A stretch of DNA of 64,000 nt, taken from Eudromia elegans. Taxonomy: Eukaryota; Chordata; Aves; Tinamiformes; Tinamidae. Both the position numbers and the translations under genes were made by a program. Numbering within the stretch: the stretch's first letter is position 1; each line of letters starts with the position of its first letter. The notes under the pieces were generated by a model. The model worked only from the letters and a program-made list of their open reading frames with translations, ran no database searches and was not told the origin of the DNA. Shown here one piece after another: positions 36,101 to 47,140 of the stretch. The stretch is from contig PTEX01000145.1 in the NCBI GenBank assembly GCA_003342815.1, positions 1,580,201-1,644,200 on the forward strand, written 5' to 3'.

Positions 36101-39100
36101 ATCCTGAAAGTATTTTATATCTTATCATATTTTTGTATGTGAATAAAAACCAAAACATTAGAAGACATGCTGCCAGCTGCTATTTCATGTAAACACTAGT
36201 AGCATCAGTTGGGGTAGAAGAGTGTGGAGAGTTGTGGAGGGCATCAGTACTTCCAGCTGTAACAGTGACAAATACAAACAAAAGAGATTCTAAAAAAGTA
36301 TTTCAAAGAGCCGTGAAAAAATAACCAAAGAATACCCTCATTAAAATCTTTTAATAGATTTTATCTAGTTGTAATAAATATTAAACTAAACTTTATAGCG
36401 AAATTACTACGTACTAATTACATGCACAAAAAAGGTTAAAACAGTGGGTTCATAACACAACTGGAAGAAAAAAAAAAAAAACCACATCACTTGAGGTGCA
36501 ACACAAAATTAGAGCATATCTGACATGTAACAACTACTCTCTCATGCCAGCTAGTACATGAGTTTCTTGCTGCCAATTGATGATTCTGGCACCTGTTTGC
36601 CAGGTGAAGCACTGCTTATGTGTCAACATAATTAAGTGATTGTATCTTTGGATATGGAAAGTACAACTTCAAGCTAAACAAAGCAAAAAATAAAACATAC
36701 CTTCACTGTACGTCTGAGCGTTAGCAGCACATCTATTCTCTCATCTTTGGGGATTTCGTTCATGCTAATGCTGCGGTAGATTTCAAGGAGTTCTCTGGCA
36801 CGGAGTGTGTACTGTGTATCCATTTCGGTGATTTTTCCATCAAATGCTTTCCAACTCTTAGGCTGTGCACACTTCAGAAACAAGTATCGCTCTGAGCTAC
36901 AACAATCTGATCACCAGCTCAGCAAGTAAATAATGTTACATCAAGTTTCACCAGAGCAAACAAGGACTTAACTCTAATAGGTGCCTAATATGGAAGAGCA
37001 ATACCATTTTTGATATTTCTACAGTATCTTCTTCTACTAGACCAAGCACTGCATTATGCCATTTATTTAAAGTTTCAGGTCTTTAAAATTTTAGCATAGG
37101 GCATATTAAAAATAAATATTCTTCTTCTTTAGGGATATGCTCTACTTTAAAATGAGCTTAGTGATGGTGCTCCATATTTCATCTCGGTCATTCATGAGTC
37201 CAAACTATCACTAAAGTCAGTGAGACTACTGACTTTGTAAAGATTGCCAACTGAAGCCCTCAAATCCTATGGTGGTATGAAGCACCTTCATGGGGCTGTT
37301 TGATTTGAGATATGTTAGCCATAAGAAGGATAAAATGTACAGACTTAGATAAAGTTGACTAAGGTATAGCATGAGTCCACAGCTTTTCAGACACTTTAGT
37401 AACCTTACAAACAAGGAGCTACTACACAGCACATGCCTACTACTTCACTTCTCCTTTCGCACATCACAGATGGATGCAATCAGATGAAATTGGCTATTCC
37501 AGTGGACACGTTGCTGGAATGTTATTTCTATTTCAAAGGACCTTCTTTCCTGTATTTTATATTGAAGTCAATTAGAAAAACCAGAAATCATCTTATGAAC
37601 AGGCAGGCAGAATCCAGGATGCTTCCCTCCTTGGGGATCCTCCCCCTGGTGCTCTCTTGGTGAACAGGAAGGAAGAGAGACACAATCTACAGTCACAGCA
37701 GAGTCAGCTTCCCCCACTAACAAACCTTGTGAAATAGAGGTTAACTGGACTGCACAAATGCAACTGAAAACATGTTTGTCCAGATAGATGTAGATTCAGA
37801 TCTCAGAAAAAAAATAACTGAGATGGATAATTCTCTTTTTTTTTGGGGGGGGGTATATGATAACTACTGGCAGATTTCTCAAACTTAACTCTGTAACTAT
37901 GTTTTGGGCTCTCTGCTGCTGTAGTGCTCATCTGACAGGCTCTACCAGGACAATTTAGGTTTACAGCAATATTTTTGTACAGACCGAAGCAAATATTACA
38001 CAAAATCTTGAGACACAAATGACACTTTTTTTCTTATTACTGTCTGTATCTCCAGTATTGTGCTTTTATATTTCATGTAAGTATGTAAATCTTTTACTTC
38101 CTTATCTATTCACTTTGGTAAAGTTTTTTAAAAATATCTTCCCTCCCATAATAGCTTTTTCTCATCTTAGATTGAAGAGAGCCTAACAGTCCTCACTGCT
38201 GTCAAGTTATTCATGCCCAAAAAAAGTCAAAATTCATTCCTCACTGAAACCTAAGAACACTATTTAGAATACCTATGATGAATATTGTGGGTGTACCAGA
38301 GCAATGAAGATCTACTAGACTACTTGCCAATTCTTTGCACTTTTATTTCATTCAGCTACGGAAACTGTTTCACTTTCAACCTTAAAAGTGATTCTAAATC
38401 ATATTTATACAAAAGCATCCTCATCGTTGTTTTTTTAGATGAAATATTGAAGTAAATTACATCTCTCAAATCATAAAAGAATAAAACTTCAGTCTGAAAT
38501 TCCAGCCTCAATGAAATCAGTCAATTTAGTTCCTTTGTTTAATAAGATATGATTCAGTCAATGACCTTTTGACTTTCTAATCTATACATGAACATAGAAT
38601 AAATACTTAAAGACAGACAAATGGTATACCTAGGCTCAGGGGAGGAATAACGATTAATCCAGTTCCTATATGGTAATATTTTATAGGGGAAAAAAGGAAA
38701 ATAATCTATCAATCTATTCTTTGGGGCTAAATTGTAATTTTATAAGCATTTGAAGTCTTATTTAAGTGTTTGTATTGATAATTAAAATGCAATATCAAAC
38801 TTTTCTTTATAGACAGAAATGAATCCTTAGTTTTGGTAAGTGGAACAAGGTATTCTTGAAAGAAAAGCTGATTGGCAGTCTTTTGAAGTTTCAAAAAACA
38901 GATAAAGAATAGACGTAGTTTAAGTTTAATGCATGGATTCCTACATCATTATAATTCACACAATATAAAGTGTGCACTTGTATTATTGACATGCTTTATC
39001 ATATCAAATTAGCAATTAGGATTTTGTTAAAATATGACCTTTTAACGCTGACAACAGTGCCATCAGAATCGTGTAATTGTGCACAGTGGTTACATAACAC

Positions 39101-42100
39101 AAAATTATCTACTCAGAGTGAATTTTTGTATTAGATACATAACTACTTGTGGCTATGCTAAAACTCAAATAACAGCTTTAATGATATATTGTTCTTAGCT
39201 TTCTACAGTAATCATCAGTCACAGAGATAGAAAATTCTCATCTTGGAAAAAAAAATTTGAATTTGCATTGTGATCACTGAACTGTATTGACATGAATAAA
39301 ACCAAATAATTAAAGCGTAGATAAATTTTGCATTCACATGCTTAACTAGTAAAGTTAAATGGGAGACTTTTATCAGACAGTTGGCAACTGTCTGCTGTAT
39401 TCCTATATCTGTGGTACTGTTTATGCTGAAATGACTTCACTGACCTTACCCAGAAAGCGCAGAATTGTTTTTTGTCGATTCTCCTCATCGGTGTCTAGTT
39501 TGTACCTGCCAATGGAAGCAATCAATTTCGCCTCTTGTTCAAGAAGTCCACAAAGGGCTGCCTTTCTTTCGGCTCCAGTAAAACTTTTGTTAATCCGTTT
39601 AGTTTCCTCTTGCCTCCATACTATGAATACAAATATTTTTAGTATTATTTTTAATCAAGAGATTTTTTTCAAGTGAAATTTCTACTTTCATATTTAAGAA
39701 ATTATTTAATATTCTGCATTAATTAAAAGCCAAATTGCATATTAAGAGATTGTTATGCATATTGTCAAGAGACAAAAAAAGTCCAGAAATTAATTTTTGT
39801 AATATAACAATATTCTGTTAAGGGTATGTTTGCGTACAGCACTGCCAAACTGTCAATTCATGCCGCAACCTCAGGGATGGTTTATGAGAATTAAAAATGA
39901 AGTCTGTAATTGAATTGGAAGAATTCTTGGATATGTGTGAGGAAATGATTTCTTCATGATTTTTTCAACAGAAACAGCTCTTTGAGCTTTAAATAGTTAT
40001 AAAGGGTATAAAAATTACATTCCTCGTGATAGCTAAACAACACCACATCACCAATACCAATAAGGATTCAAGAGAGAAAAAAAAAAAAAAAGCATCATCT
40101 CTTTGCATCCAAGATGGAGTTCACAAGCATTAACAGTTAGACAGCAGCTTTCCTCCGCCTCCTCTTCATTAGTGAGTCCTTCAAGTGAAAGGAAGGGACA
40201 TGCAAACTAAACAATAATAATGTCAGCAGTACATGGTCAGAGTATGCTGCAAAATTGGTCATTTTGGCTTTTTTTTTAATCTCTCTCTCTCTTTCCTTGG
40301 TGCTGGGTGGGAGCAAGGTGATGAGGAGAAGGGATTTTGTAAGATCTGAAGTTTTACATTCCTGAATCTTATCTCAAAGTGTCATTACTGTTTCTGAACA
40401 GTTATAGAAAAACAAGGTGCAGTGCAAAGAAAACAAGAAAGAACGGGCAGGGGCAAAGGAAGGGTTAGAGGGGGAATGTTTGTTTTCTGCCTTTGGTTTT
40501 CTTATCTACAATACCTCATGTTTTCCATTATTAAGTATTTCAGTTCATTTCCTTAAGGTTTTCCAAGATTTCGTATTAACGTGACTGCTGCCTGACAAGT
40601 TCTGAGTACCCCAAGATATTTTCAAATAAAACCAGTTTAGCAAACATCTACACTGCACAACATGGACTTACATGAGGCTTTATATGTCTGAAGGGGGCAG
40701 CAATTTCAAAGACAAATCTAATAAATACAGTAAACAACTTGCCTCCTATAGAAATCAACAGCCTCTCAAACACCGTTATCATCAATATTCGTCTACCAAT
40801 TGACCATATATGTACAATCAGGTTAGATATACTCCTCTTACATTGCCTGTTTCATAGGCTTGTAGTTTTTATTCATTATAATTTATAAGGCAGTTTTTAT
40901 AACTCATAAATAAAATAGTTGATGCTTTTAAACATAAATAATGAACGTCTCTAGACGCAGACACATTGATGTGTTGATGATATATCTCATTTACACCATA
41001 CAGTCAACAGGTAAGTTTTTGTGCCAGAAAGCAATTGCTTGTACTGGCTGACCCTGTAATAGTATCCCCCTGTTGTGATCAGTAGCAATACCCTTCACAG
41101 CTCTCCAGAGGACAATAATCTCATTCTATTAGTGTCACAATGATTTAGCTTGTACAGACTGTTGACACTACTGGAATGTAAAAGTAGCTTTCAGATGCAG
41201 GTAGGAAAAAACAATGTTTATAGAATCAGTAAGCTCCATTATAATAAAGCACATGACTGCGAATGTCCGTATGGAGAACCAACAAGGCTTGTTCACTTTG
41301 TTTTTTCTACTGCAAATGAGGTTGGTGATTAAAATAAATAAAGATATTCAAGTAGTGGATAGAACATTAAACAGAAAGCGGTTTTCTAAACAAAACACTA
41401 GATCAACAAAACAAATCACACCCCAAACATTAGGGCTTGCAATAAATACACAGCAAAAAATGGTGATCTGAGTACTTTAGGTTTTGATTACCTAATCAGA
41501 TACACTTATGAGCTTGGATCTTCGAAAGAAAAATGGAAAAAAAAAAAAGAAAAAAAGAACCAAAAGAACAAAAAAAGTCCCGTGAATAAACTATTTCCAA
41601 ACTAAAGAGGGAACCAATAAAAATGTAAAATTGCTATGAAAAATAAAAATAGTTAAGTCATTTATACTTTCAAACAACTGAAGTTGAATTTAAACTGATT
41701 TGCTCAAGATCACATATAAAATACGACAGATTTAAAAGGTTAGGATATAACTTGGGAATTCTTGAACCATGATCTTAAGGTCTCTGAATAAGAAACTGTT
41801 GCCTCCACCACGGCACAGGTCACCATGTTTATGGCCAGTTTATCAGGGAGGAAAGAGCTCTAACAGTCTCTGCAATGAGGCGGGTGATCCATTCTGCCAA
41901 ACATGCACCAGGCACAGTAATCTCCATCAGCCACTGCCAAAGAATTGCCTTAGGCAAAATGTTCTGCTACAAGTCACAACCAAGTACCTTGTTTACGAAG
42001 ACATTTTTAAAAAGATTTGCAGTTTCATTATATGCAGGTATAAGCTTATTGCTTTCCACTGGTTTCTACTTTTGTTTATCCAAAAAAGGATTGGATTTTT

Positions 42101-45100
42101 TGCTGCTGCTGTTGTATTTGCAATGCTATTCTCCTGTTAGTTGTTAGGCCAATTATCTGCAGTATTCACTTTATTTTGCCAGTAAAGGTTAGAGATGCTT
42201 ATCTACATTAGACACATTTCACTCTGGTAAAAGAACTAGGTCTGTGAGGATGCCCTATAAAACTGACAGTGGTTTAGTGAACCATGAAATAAAGAAAATA
42301 GGAGGAAAAGAAAAACACAAGGGAAAAAGAAAACACAGATAAAAGAGCATTAGTTATCTCTTGTAAAATTCTCGGTAATAAATTAATCTGTTATAAAAAT
42401 TGCACATATTAAATTATGAATGATAGATCTTAACATTGAATTCATTATGGCATTATTTTCAACTCTTTACATGTGCCAGATATATTTCAATTTTATTACT
42501 CTACAAAAGAAAAGTTCTTCTAACTGTCCTTAGCTTAAGATATATATGAAGAAAATAAAATTGCAAATAGCACAACTATCAGCACCTCTCTATAAGCAAA
42601 CTATTTCCTAGCAAGGCTTCTAGAAGTATGCGAACATTAAATGATTCTTTCAAAATGAAATTTTTCTATCCAAAACATTAAAGGAAGTAGCTACAGAACC
42701 ATAAATGCAGGAAAGCTTTGTTTTAAACAAAATACACAGTTTTCAACAAAATATTGCTGATTTGAGAGCGCCTCTTTAAGAAAAACTTACCTTCTAAAGC
42801 ACGGTAAAGTAGCTCATAGTCTTCTTTTGTTTTAGGATTCTGTATTCGCCTGTACTCACTTTGTAGTTTTTCTTCTTTCTCTTTTTTTTTCTTTAACTCT
42901 TCTTGTTCCTCCCATTCCAGTCTTAATCTCTTTTTTTCCCTCAGGTTTTGTACTAAATTTATAGCATGCCAGCGACGGAAATAGGTCTGCAATACTATTA
43001 CCTACATGTGATACAATGCATAAGAATCATCAACCTGAACCACAACAATTTAGCATTTTTGTTCTATGCTATTTACATATTTTCTAGCTCATTAATTACA
43101 TTTTCTAATGTTTTTATTGTACGCAAGCTTATTTTTTTGTTATAAAAACAGTCACATTGCGTTTTGCTTGTGGGCACATAGTGAACATGATACAAACAAT
43201 GCTGTTAGGACACACACCTTCCAAAGTTTTGTCTACTAAACATGAAGGAGGTATCTGTACTATACTAGGGAGAACCTTGTCCTACATTGGGCCTAAAGCT
43301 GCCACCAAGCAGGTCAGCACTGGAACCACAAGCAGCGTATCAATGCAATTATCCCACTTGAACAGCGGAGGAAACCAATGCACAGACAGGTAGATTCAGG
43401 CTGCCTATTTTAAGCATCCAATTAAGAACCAGAATATTGAAGAAGCAGATGACAAGTCTAACATGCTGATTTTGAGTACTGAAGTTACACGTGCAAACAC
43501 TGAATAGAGAGTTACCAAAGAGCAATTCAAAACGAAATGCCAAAATGGCAACCTCTGCACCCTGACTACACAGGCAGCCTTCATGAAGCGGTTTGATGCC
43601 TCAAAGGACCCTTAATCAAAAAACCCACGAAGTATTTGAACATACAGGTTCTACCTTCATGCCAAAGCTGCTGGTCTGCAAATTATCAAAAATGAACCAT
43701 TTTGCCAAGTATCACCCACTGGGCCTATAAAATAAAAACCTCAGAAGTTGAATCCGGATCTCCTAACAGTTCATCTATTGCTCTATCCATATGAGGTCAT
43801 TCATGGCATTAAGCATGTAGCTTGGGCCTTTCTAAAGGGAAGATGACCATGCCACAGGAATAAGTTTACTTTTTAACCTCTAATGCTATATACAATATAA
43901 AAATTTATTTAAATTTATAATTTCTAATATTTTAAAACTTAAAAGTCTCAGAAGTTCCTAAACATTATTAATGTTGTAAATGAGCTGGTATATGCCTTCT
44001 ACATGTTGCAAAAACAAAAGAATGTGAAGACTGAGCATATATTTTAAACTTTAAGCAGGCTTTAAAAATACAATTTCAAAATAGTAAAAACTTACTGCCT
44101 CAAGTCTACGTTTATGATATTCATCCGCTGTAACGTACTTCCCAGGTCTTATTATTTTGTCAGTCATGTTTGATACATAAAGACCAATTTTAGTCATCTG
44201 CGTGGATGTTGTATTTATTGTTTGTTGGAGCTTATTTTTTTCAAAAACAGTCTGGAAAAAAAATGCATGCCAAGTAATAAATACATACATAGATTCTTTT
44301 TCCTCATTGCGATAAGCACTAAAATTAACCACATGGACTAACGATATTCATTTATTAAATACATACAAGTATACTTATTTTTGCTGTATACTGCTTCATT
44401 TCTATTTGAAATAATTCTGTTGACATTCAATTTGGCAAAAACATTCTAAATGAAATATTTTAAACAGATTACCTGTGTTTCCCTACAAAATACTTCTATC
44501 CCTTTGTCAGGTCGTCTTTTGGGTACTGTTTGTGAGCCTGCGTTGTGAAATTCCACTCCTGTTATCCTATGTTTAAATCCACCCAGAAACGGTTTACAAT
44601 AGGTAGGTCTTTCTATTTTTACAGTTAAATCTTGAAATGAATCAGAATCTGTTAAAATGGAAGTTACAAGATCAAAATATTATTTAAGTAACAAGTTGAA
44701 TTAATATATATTAGTACATATTTTAAAATACACCATATACCTGTTTGTATTCTGACAGTTATTACATCAGGCATGTGGTGTTCCTGTTGAATCACTTTCC
44801 TGGAAAAGTGTTCTGGATCAAGACATGACACCTCAGTCGGGAAAATTTCAGGAGACTCTGCCCTAGTTCCTGCAGGATTTTCAGGATTTTCGTTATCCTC
44901 AATCACACTTTCTAAGGAAAAAAAAAATCAGATGTTCTTCTCAAAACAAATAAATTGAATAATAAATGACCCTACCTTGAGAAGATTTTATTGGAACATT
45001 TCAACACAATGTAATCATAAATTCCTAAGCCGTAGAGTTTACACAAAACTCAACAATTATGTCTAATGCAATATTGTCACTAGATAAAGCCATTCATATT

Positions 45101-46839
45101 ATATCAACTAGTGAATATATTTACTCATTGTGTTTGCAAATAAAGATTTTTAAGTCAAAGTTTTTCATTTAATACAGTCAAAATTTTTTGAAAATCTGAC
45201 CAAAGCCTTCTCCGGTTTAGACCTGATGTAATGTCTGATGGAGTGTGCTCTTGGGTGTGATAGCTGATGCCACTGGACGTCATGGTGGACGACAAGTTGA
45301 CCGTGAGGCAGCAGTGTGCCCTCATGGCCAAGAGGGCCAATGGGATCCTGGGTTGCATTAAGAAGAGTGGCTCTAGCAGGTCGAGGGAGGTGATTCTGCC
45401 TCTCTACTCAGCCCTGGTGAGGCCGCACCTCGAGTACTGTGTGCCGTTCTGGGCTCCCCAGTGCAGGAGGGATGTGGAGCTGCTAGAGAGAGTCCAGCAC
45501 AGGGCCACAAAGATGATTAGGGGCCTGGAACATCTACCCTACGAGCAAAGGCTGAGAGAGCTGGGCCTCTGCAGTCTGGAGAAGACTGAGAAAGGACCTG
45601 ATCAGTGTATGCAAGTACCTGAAGGGAGGCAAGGGAGGGAGTGAGGATGAGGCCGGCCTCTTCTCAGTGGTGGCCAGCAACAGAACTAGAGGAAATGGCC
45701 AAAAACTGAAGCACCAAAAGTTCCACAGGAACTTGAGGAAGAATTTCTTAACGGTGAGGGTGACAGAGCCCTGGAACAGGCTGCCCAGAGAGGTGGTGGA
45801 GTCTCCTTCTCTGGAGATCTTCAAAACCCGCCTGGACATCACCCTGTGCCACATGCTCTAGGGGACCCTGCGTGTGCAGGGGGGTTGGACTAGATGACCT
45901 CTAGAGGTCCCTTCCAACCTTAAGCATTCTATGATTCAAAGACAACATTATGAACTGGATGACTTGGAGCTTCAGAAGTTACTTTGCAGGTCAAAAGTGT
46001 AAGAGATAGGAAAGTGGCAAGTGAATTACAGGAGCTGCTAGAGATTTAAAATGCTGAAATGTTTGCTAAGATCCTGTCCGAATTGTTGGCTCAGAGCTCA
46101 TACACTCCTACAAATTATACACTGCTGTTTTTAAAATACATGTGCAAAACACAGATGCACTTGTGCACATTTTCAGAAACAAGCATAACTTTACAAAATG
46201 CCATTCTTCAGTCCATACATTGCTTTAGCAACTTCAGATAAGTATATTTTACACCTTCTCAGGTTGTTTTTTTTTACATGGCAATTTTCAGGGTCACCTT
46301 AAAATCAAAAGTATGCAAACTTGAACTGAATTGCAGGGGGGAAGGTATGCAAGAAGCCATAGTCAAGCTGATGGAACAAAAATGTCTTTGTAAAGCAGAA
46401 ACGTTCAGTGTTCAGCAAAGTTTTTACCTGTTACCACGACACTTCCTGCATCTTCTGACAGTGCTGGCTCTTGAGACATTTGCTGCTCCTTTTCTGAATG
46501 CATTAACTCAGGAGAAGGAGCGCACTTCTCAGTCACAACAGGTGACGCTGTGCTCGAGGCGTCGGGCTCAAACCCCGCTTGCTCCATGCTCTCCAGCTGC
46601 TCTTCTCCAAGGCCCAGGTCCTCGGCCGGCAGCAACGCAGGCTCTGCACCGGCCTCACGCTCGGCCTCCTCGCCCTGCTGCTCTGTGGCCATAGCCTTTT
46701 CTGTGGGCCTGGGTCTCGCTGCCGGGTCACCATCATAAGTGCCCCCAAGCTCCGTTATTTGGGAAGTCACACCGAGCTGCTCTGTACCTGATGTTTCTGT
46801 TTCATCTGCTTTGCTGCAGCTACCTGACGTACCTTCCAT
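30023..46839 (-). CDS. IQUB: IQUB, IQ motif and ubiquitin-like domain protein (Ubl not visible)
   Basis: Eleven exons join in frame to 754 codons. Residues 1-190 are acidic and low in order. Residues 195-305 carry [20 protein letters not shown] and [17 protein letters not shown], both nearly as in mammalian IQUB. An IQ-type calmodulin site ([13 protein letters not shown]) is at 306-318, followed by a charged coiled coil to about 375. Residues 497-555 read [20 protein letters not shown] and on, and a CxxC...CxxC pair (C570, C573, C594, C597) suggests metal binding. IQUB is a radial-spoke 1 protein of sperm flagella and motile cilia. Mammalian IQUB has a ubiquitin-like domain (Ubl) before the ITVxVQTG segment; here only an acidic linker fills that place. 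The start is firm: a strong context, with an in-frame TAG six bases upstream. Neighbour NDUFA5 has the same orientation as in human. Confidence 0.93.
30188..32700. other. IQUB: IQUB intron 10
   Basis: 2.5 kb, AT-rich, no recognised exon, RNA gene or repeat family. Confidence 0.7.
32701..32886 (-). CDS. IQUB: IQUB coding exon 10
   Basis: 186 bases, 62 codons. It encodes [20 protein letters not shown], then [12 protein letters not shown] and [13 protein letters not shown], strongly conserved in IQUB. Acceptor TTCCAG, donor GTAGAG. Confidence 0.95.
32887..34190. other. IQUB: IQUB intron 9
   Basis: 1.3 kb, AT-rich, nothing recognised. Confidence 0.7.
34191..34439 (-). CDS. IQUB: IQUB coding exon 9 (CxxC pairs)
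   Basis: 249 bases, 83 codons. [18 protein letters not shown], then YLPSSEF and GRCRLCC, then [13 protein letters not shown] and [10 protein letters not shown]. The two CxxC pairs, spaced like a small zinc-binding unit, are kept as in other IQUB proteins. Confidence 0.95.
34919..35095 (-). CDS. IQUB: IQUB coding exon 8
   Basis: 177 bases, 59 codons, phase 0. It encodes [20 protein letters not shown], then [17 protein letters not shown] and [14 protein letters not shown], nearly identical to mammalian IQUB. Clean GT-AG borders. Confidence 0.95.
35096..36700. other. IQUB: IQUB intron 7 (the 479-base intron 8 at 34440-34918 is also empty)
   Basis: 1.6 kb with several short A-runs (near 35157, 35547 and 35811). 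No other feature was recognised. Intron 8 likewise holds only AT-rich sequence. Confidence 0.7.
36701..36891 (-). CDS. IQUB: IQUB coding exon 7
   Basis: 191 bases encoding [20 protein letters not shown], then RARELLEIY and [16 protein letters not shown]. The acceptor chosen (GTAGCTCAG at 36892-36900) is the only one that keeps frame. It adds RYLFL before KCAQPK compared with mammals, so the 5' edge is less certain than the rest. Confidence 0.88.
36892..39449. other. IQUB: IQUB intron 6
   Basis: 2.6 kb. A T-run and G-run lie together near 37836-37853. No exon or named repeat was recognised. Confidence 0.7.
39450..39620 (-). CDS. IQUB: IQUB coding exon 6
   Basis: 171 bases encoding [20 protein letters not shown], then [18 protein letters not shown]. 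This is the WRQEE...[12 protein letters not shown] block of IQUB. Acceptor TTCATAG, donor GTAAGG. Confidence 0.95.
39621..42790. other. IQUB: IQUB intron 5
   Basis: 3.2 kb with A-runs near 40078 and 41538 and a short CT run near 40280. Open frames at 41769-42147 on the plus strand have no recognisable motif and look like chance. Confidence 0.7.
42791..43001 (-). CDS. IQUB: IQUB coding exon 5 (IQ motif, coiled coil)
   Basis: 211 bases. It opens with the IQ motif [13 protein letters not shown] (leucine in place of the first isoleucine, RR in place of RG), then a lysine/glutamate-rich helix and [16 protein letters not shown]. The motif is the expected calmodulin contact. Confidence 0.95.
43002..44095. 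other. IQUB: IQUB intron 4
   Basis: 1.1 kb, somewhat less AT-rich in the middle (43150-43850). No exon or repeat was recognised. Confidence 0.65.
44096..44251 (-). CDS. IQUB: IQUB coding exon 4
   Basis: 156 bases, 52 codons, phase 0 to 0. It encodes [20 protein letters not shown] and then [12 protein letters not shown] and [11 protein letters not shown], a strongly conserved IQUB block just before the IQ motif. Confidence 0.95.
44473..44648 (-). CDS. IQUB: IQUB coding exon 3
   Basis: 176 bases. It encodes [20 protein letters not shown], then [12 protein letters not shown] and FCRETQ, close to the mammalian protein. Acceptor TTTTAACAG, donor GTAATC. The intron to exon 2 is only 92 bases. Confidence 0.93.
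44741..44911 (-). CDS. IQUB: IQUB coding exon 2
   Basis: 171 bases, phase 1 to 1. Acceptor TTTTTTTTCCTTAG, donor GTATATG. It ends with [11 protein letters not shown], matching ...IITVTVQTG of mammalian IQUB. The first 40 residues ([14 protein letters not shown] onward) do not resemble the ubiquitin-like fold found at this place in mammals. Confidence 0.83.
44912..46427. other. IQUB: IQUB intron 1, with CR1 insertion and no Ubl exon
   Basis: 1.5 kb. About 670 bases are a CR1 copy. I read the remaining parts (44912-45264 and 45938-46427) in all three minus-strand frames; stops interrupt every frame and no ubiquitin-like sequence appears. Confidence 0.7.
45265..45937 (+). mobile_element. CR1 LINE 3' copy, antisense in IQUB intron 1
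   Basis: The plus strand encodes the C-terminal part of CR1 ORF2: [20 protein letters not shown], then [16 protein letters not shown] and [20 protein letters not shown], and later [19 protein letters not shown] after a frame break near 45600. The 3' UTR (GGTTGGACTAGATGACCTC, then CCCTTCCAACCT) ends in ATTCTATGATTC, the CR1 terminus. It is 5'-truncated as usual. It is better preserved than the copies near 28-29 kb, so younger. Confidence 0.93.
46428..46839 (-). CDS. IQUB: IQUB coding exon 1
   Basis: 412 bases, 137 codons plus one base. It is glutamate- and serine-rich ([29 protein letters not shown]), like the acidic N-terminus of IQUB, but sequence similarity is weak. The in-frame TAG at 46843-46845 fixes the start. 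The donor is GTAAAAAC, a weak form. Its 5' half is GC-rich and joins the CpG island. Confidence 0.8.
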
Positions 46840-47081
46840 TCCCTACCTCACAGCTTGCGCATGGCTAAGCTCTCTGCAAGAACAAGCACTTCCGAAACGC
46901 ACCAGGGGCACTTGTTTTACGCCCGTTCCCCAAGAACCTGCTGAGAGCGGCTGGAGGCCCTACTTTAGGCCCTACTTTGTACCAGGGGCAGCCAGCGGAG
47001 CCGCGGAGGGGGCCGAGCCTGGCGGGCGGGCGGCGGCGGCGGCTCCGGCCCTCCGGCCCGCGTCGCCTCTGCGCGGCGGCG

Positions 47082-47095
47082 GTAGCCATAGCAAC
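47082..47095. promoter_or_regulatory. RFX X-box in the IQUB promoter
   Basis: GTAGCCATAGCAAC fits the X-box GTNRCC N(0-3) RGYAAC exactly with a two-base spacer. It lies about 243 bases upstream of the IQUB ATG in the CpG island. RFX factors bind X-boxes at ciliary genes, which fits a radial-spoke protein. Confidence 0.7.
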
Positions 47096-47128
47096 GCGGG
47101 CCCTCGCCGCGTCTCGCGGGAGTCAGGG

Positions 47129-47140
47129 GGCGCGTGCGCA
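47129..47140 (-). promoter_or_regulatory. NRF1-type site in the IQUB CpG island
   Basis: The minus strand reads TGCGCACGCGCC, a match to the NRF1 consensus YGCGCAYGCGCR apart from the last base. A single site, about 290 bases upstream of the ATG. Confidence 0.45.

Noticed and set aside
41769-42147. Plus-strand frame of 123 codons in IQUB intron 5
   Set aside because: No motif, no splice context and composition like the intron around it.
45155-45854. Minus-strand frames in IQUB intron 1
   Set aside because: Antisense shadows of the CR1 copy, not a missing IQUB exon.
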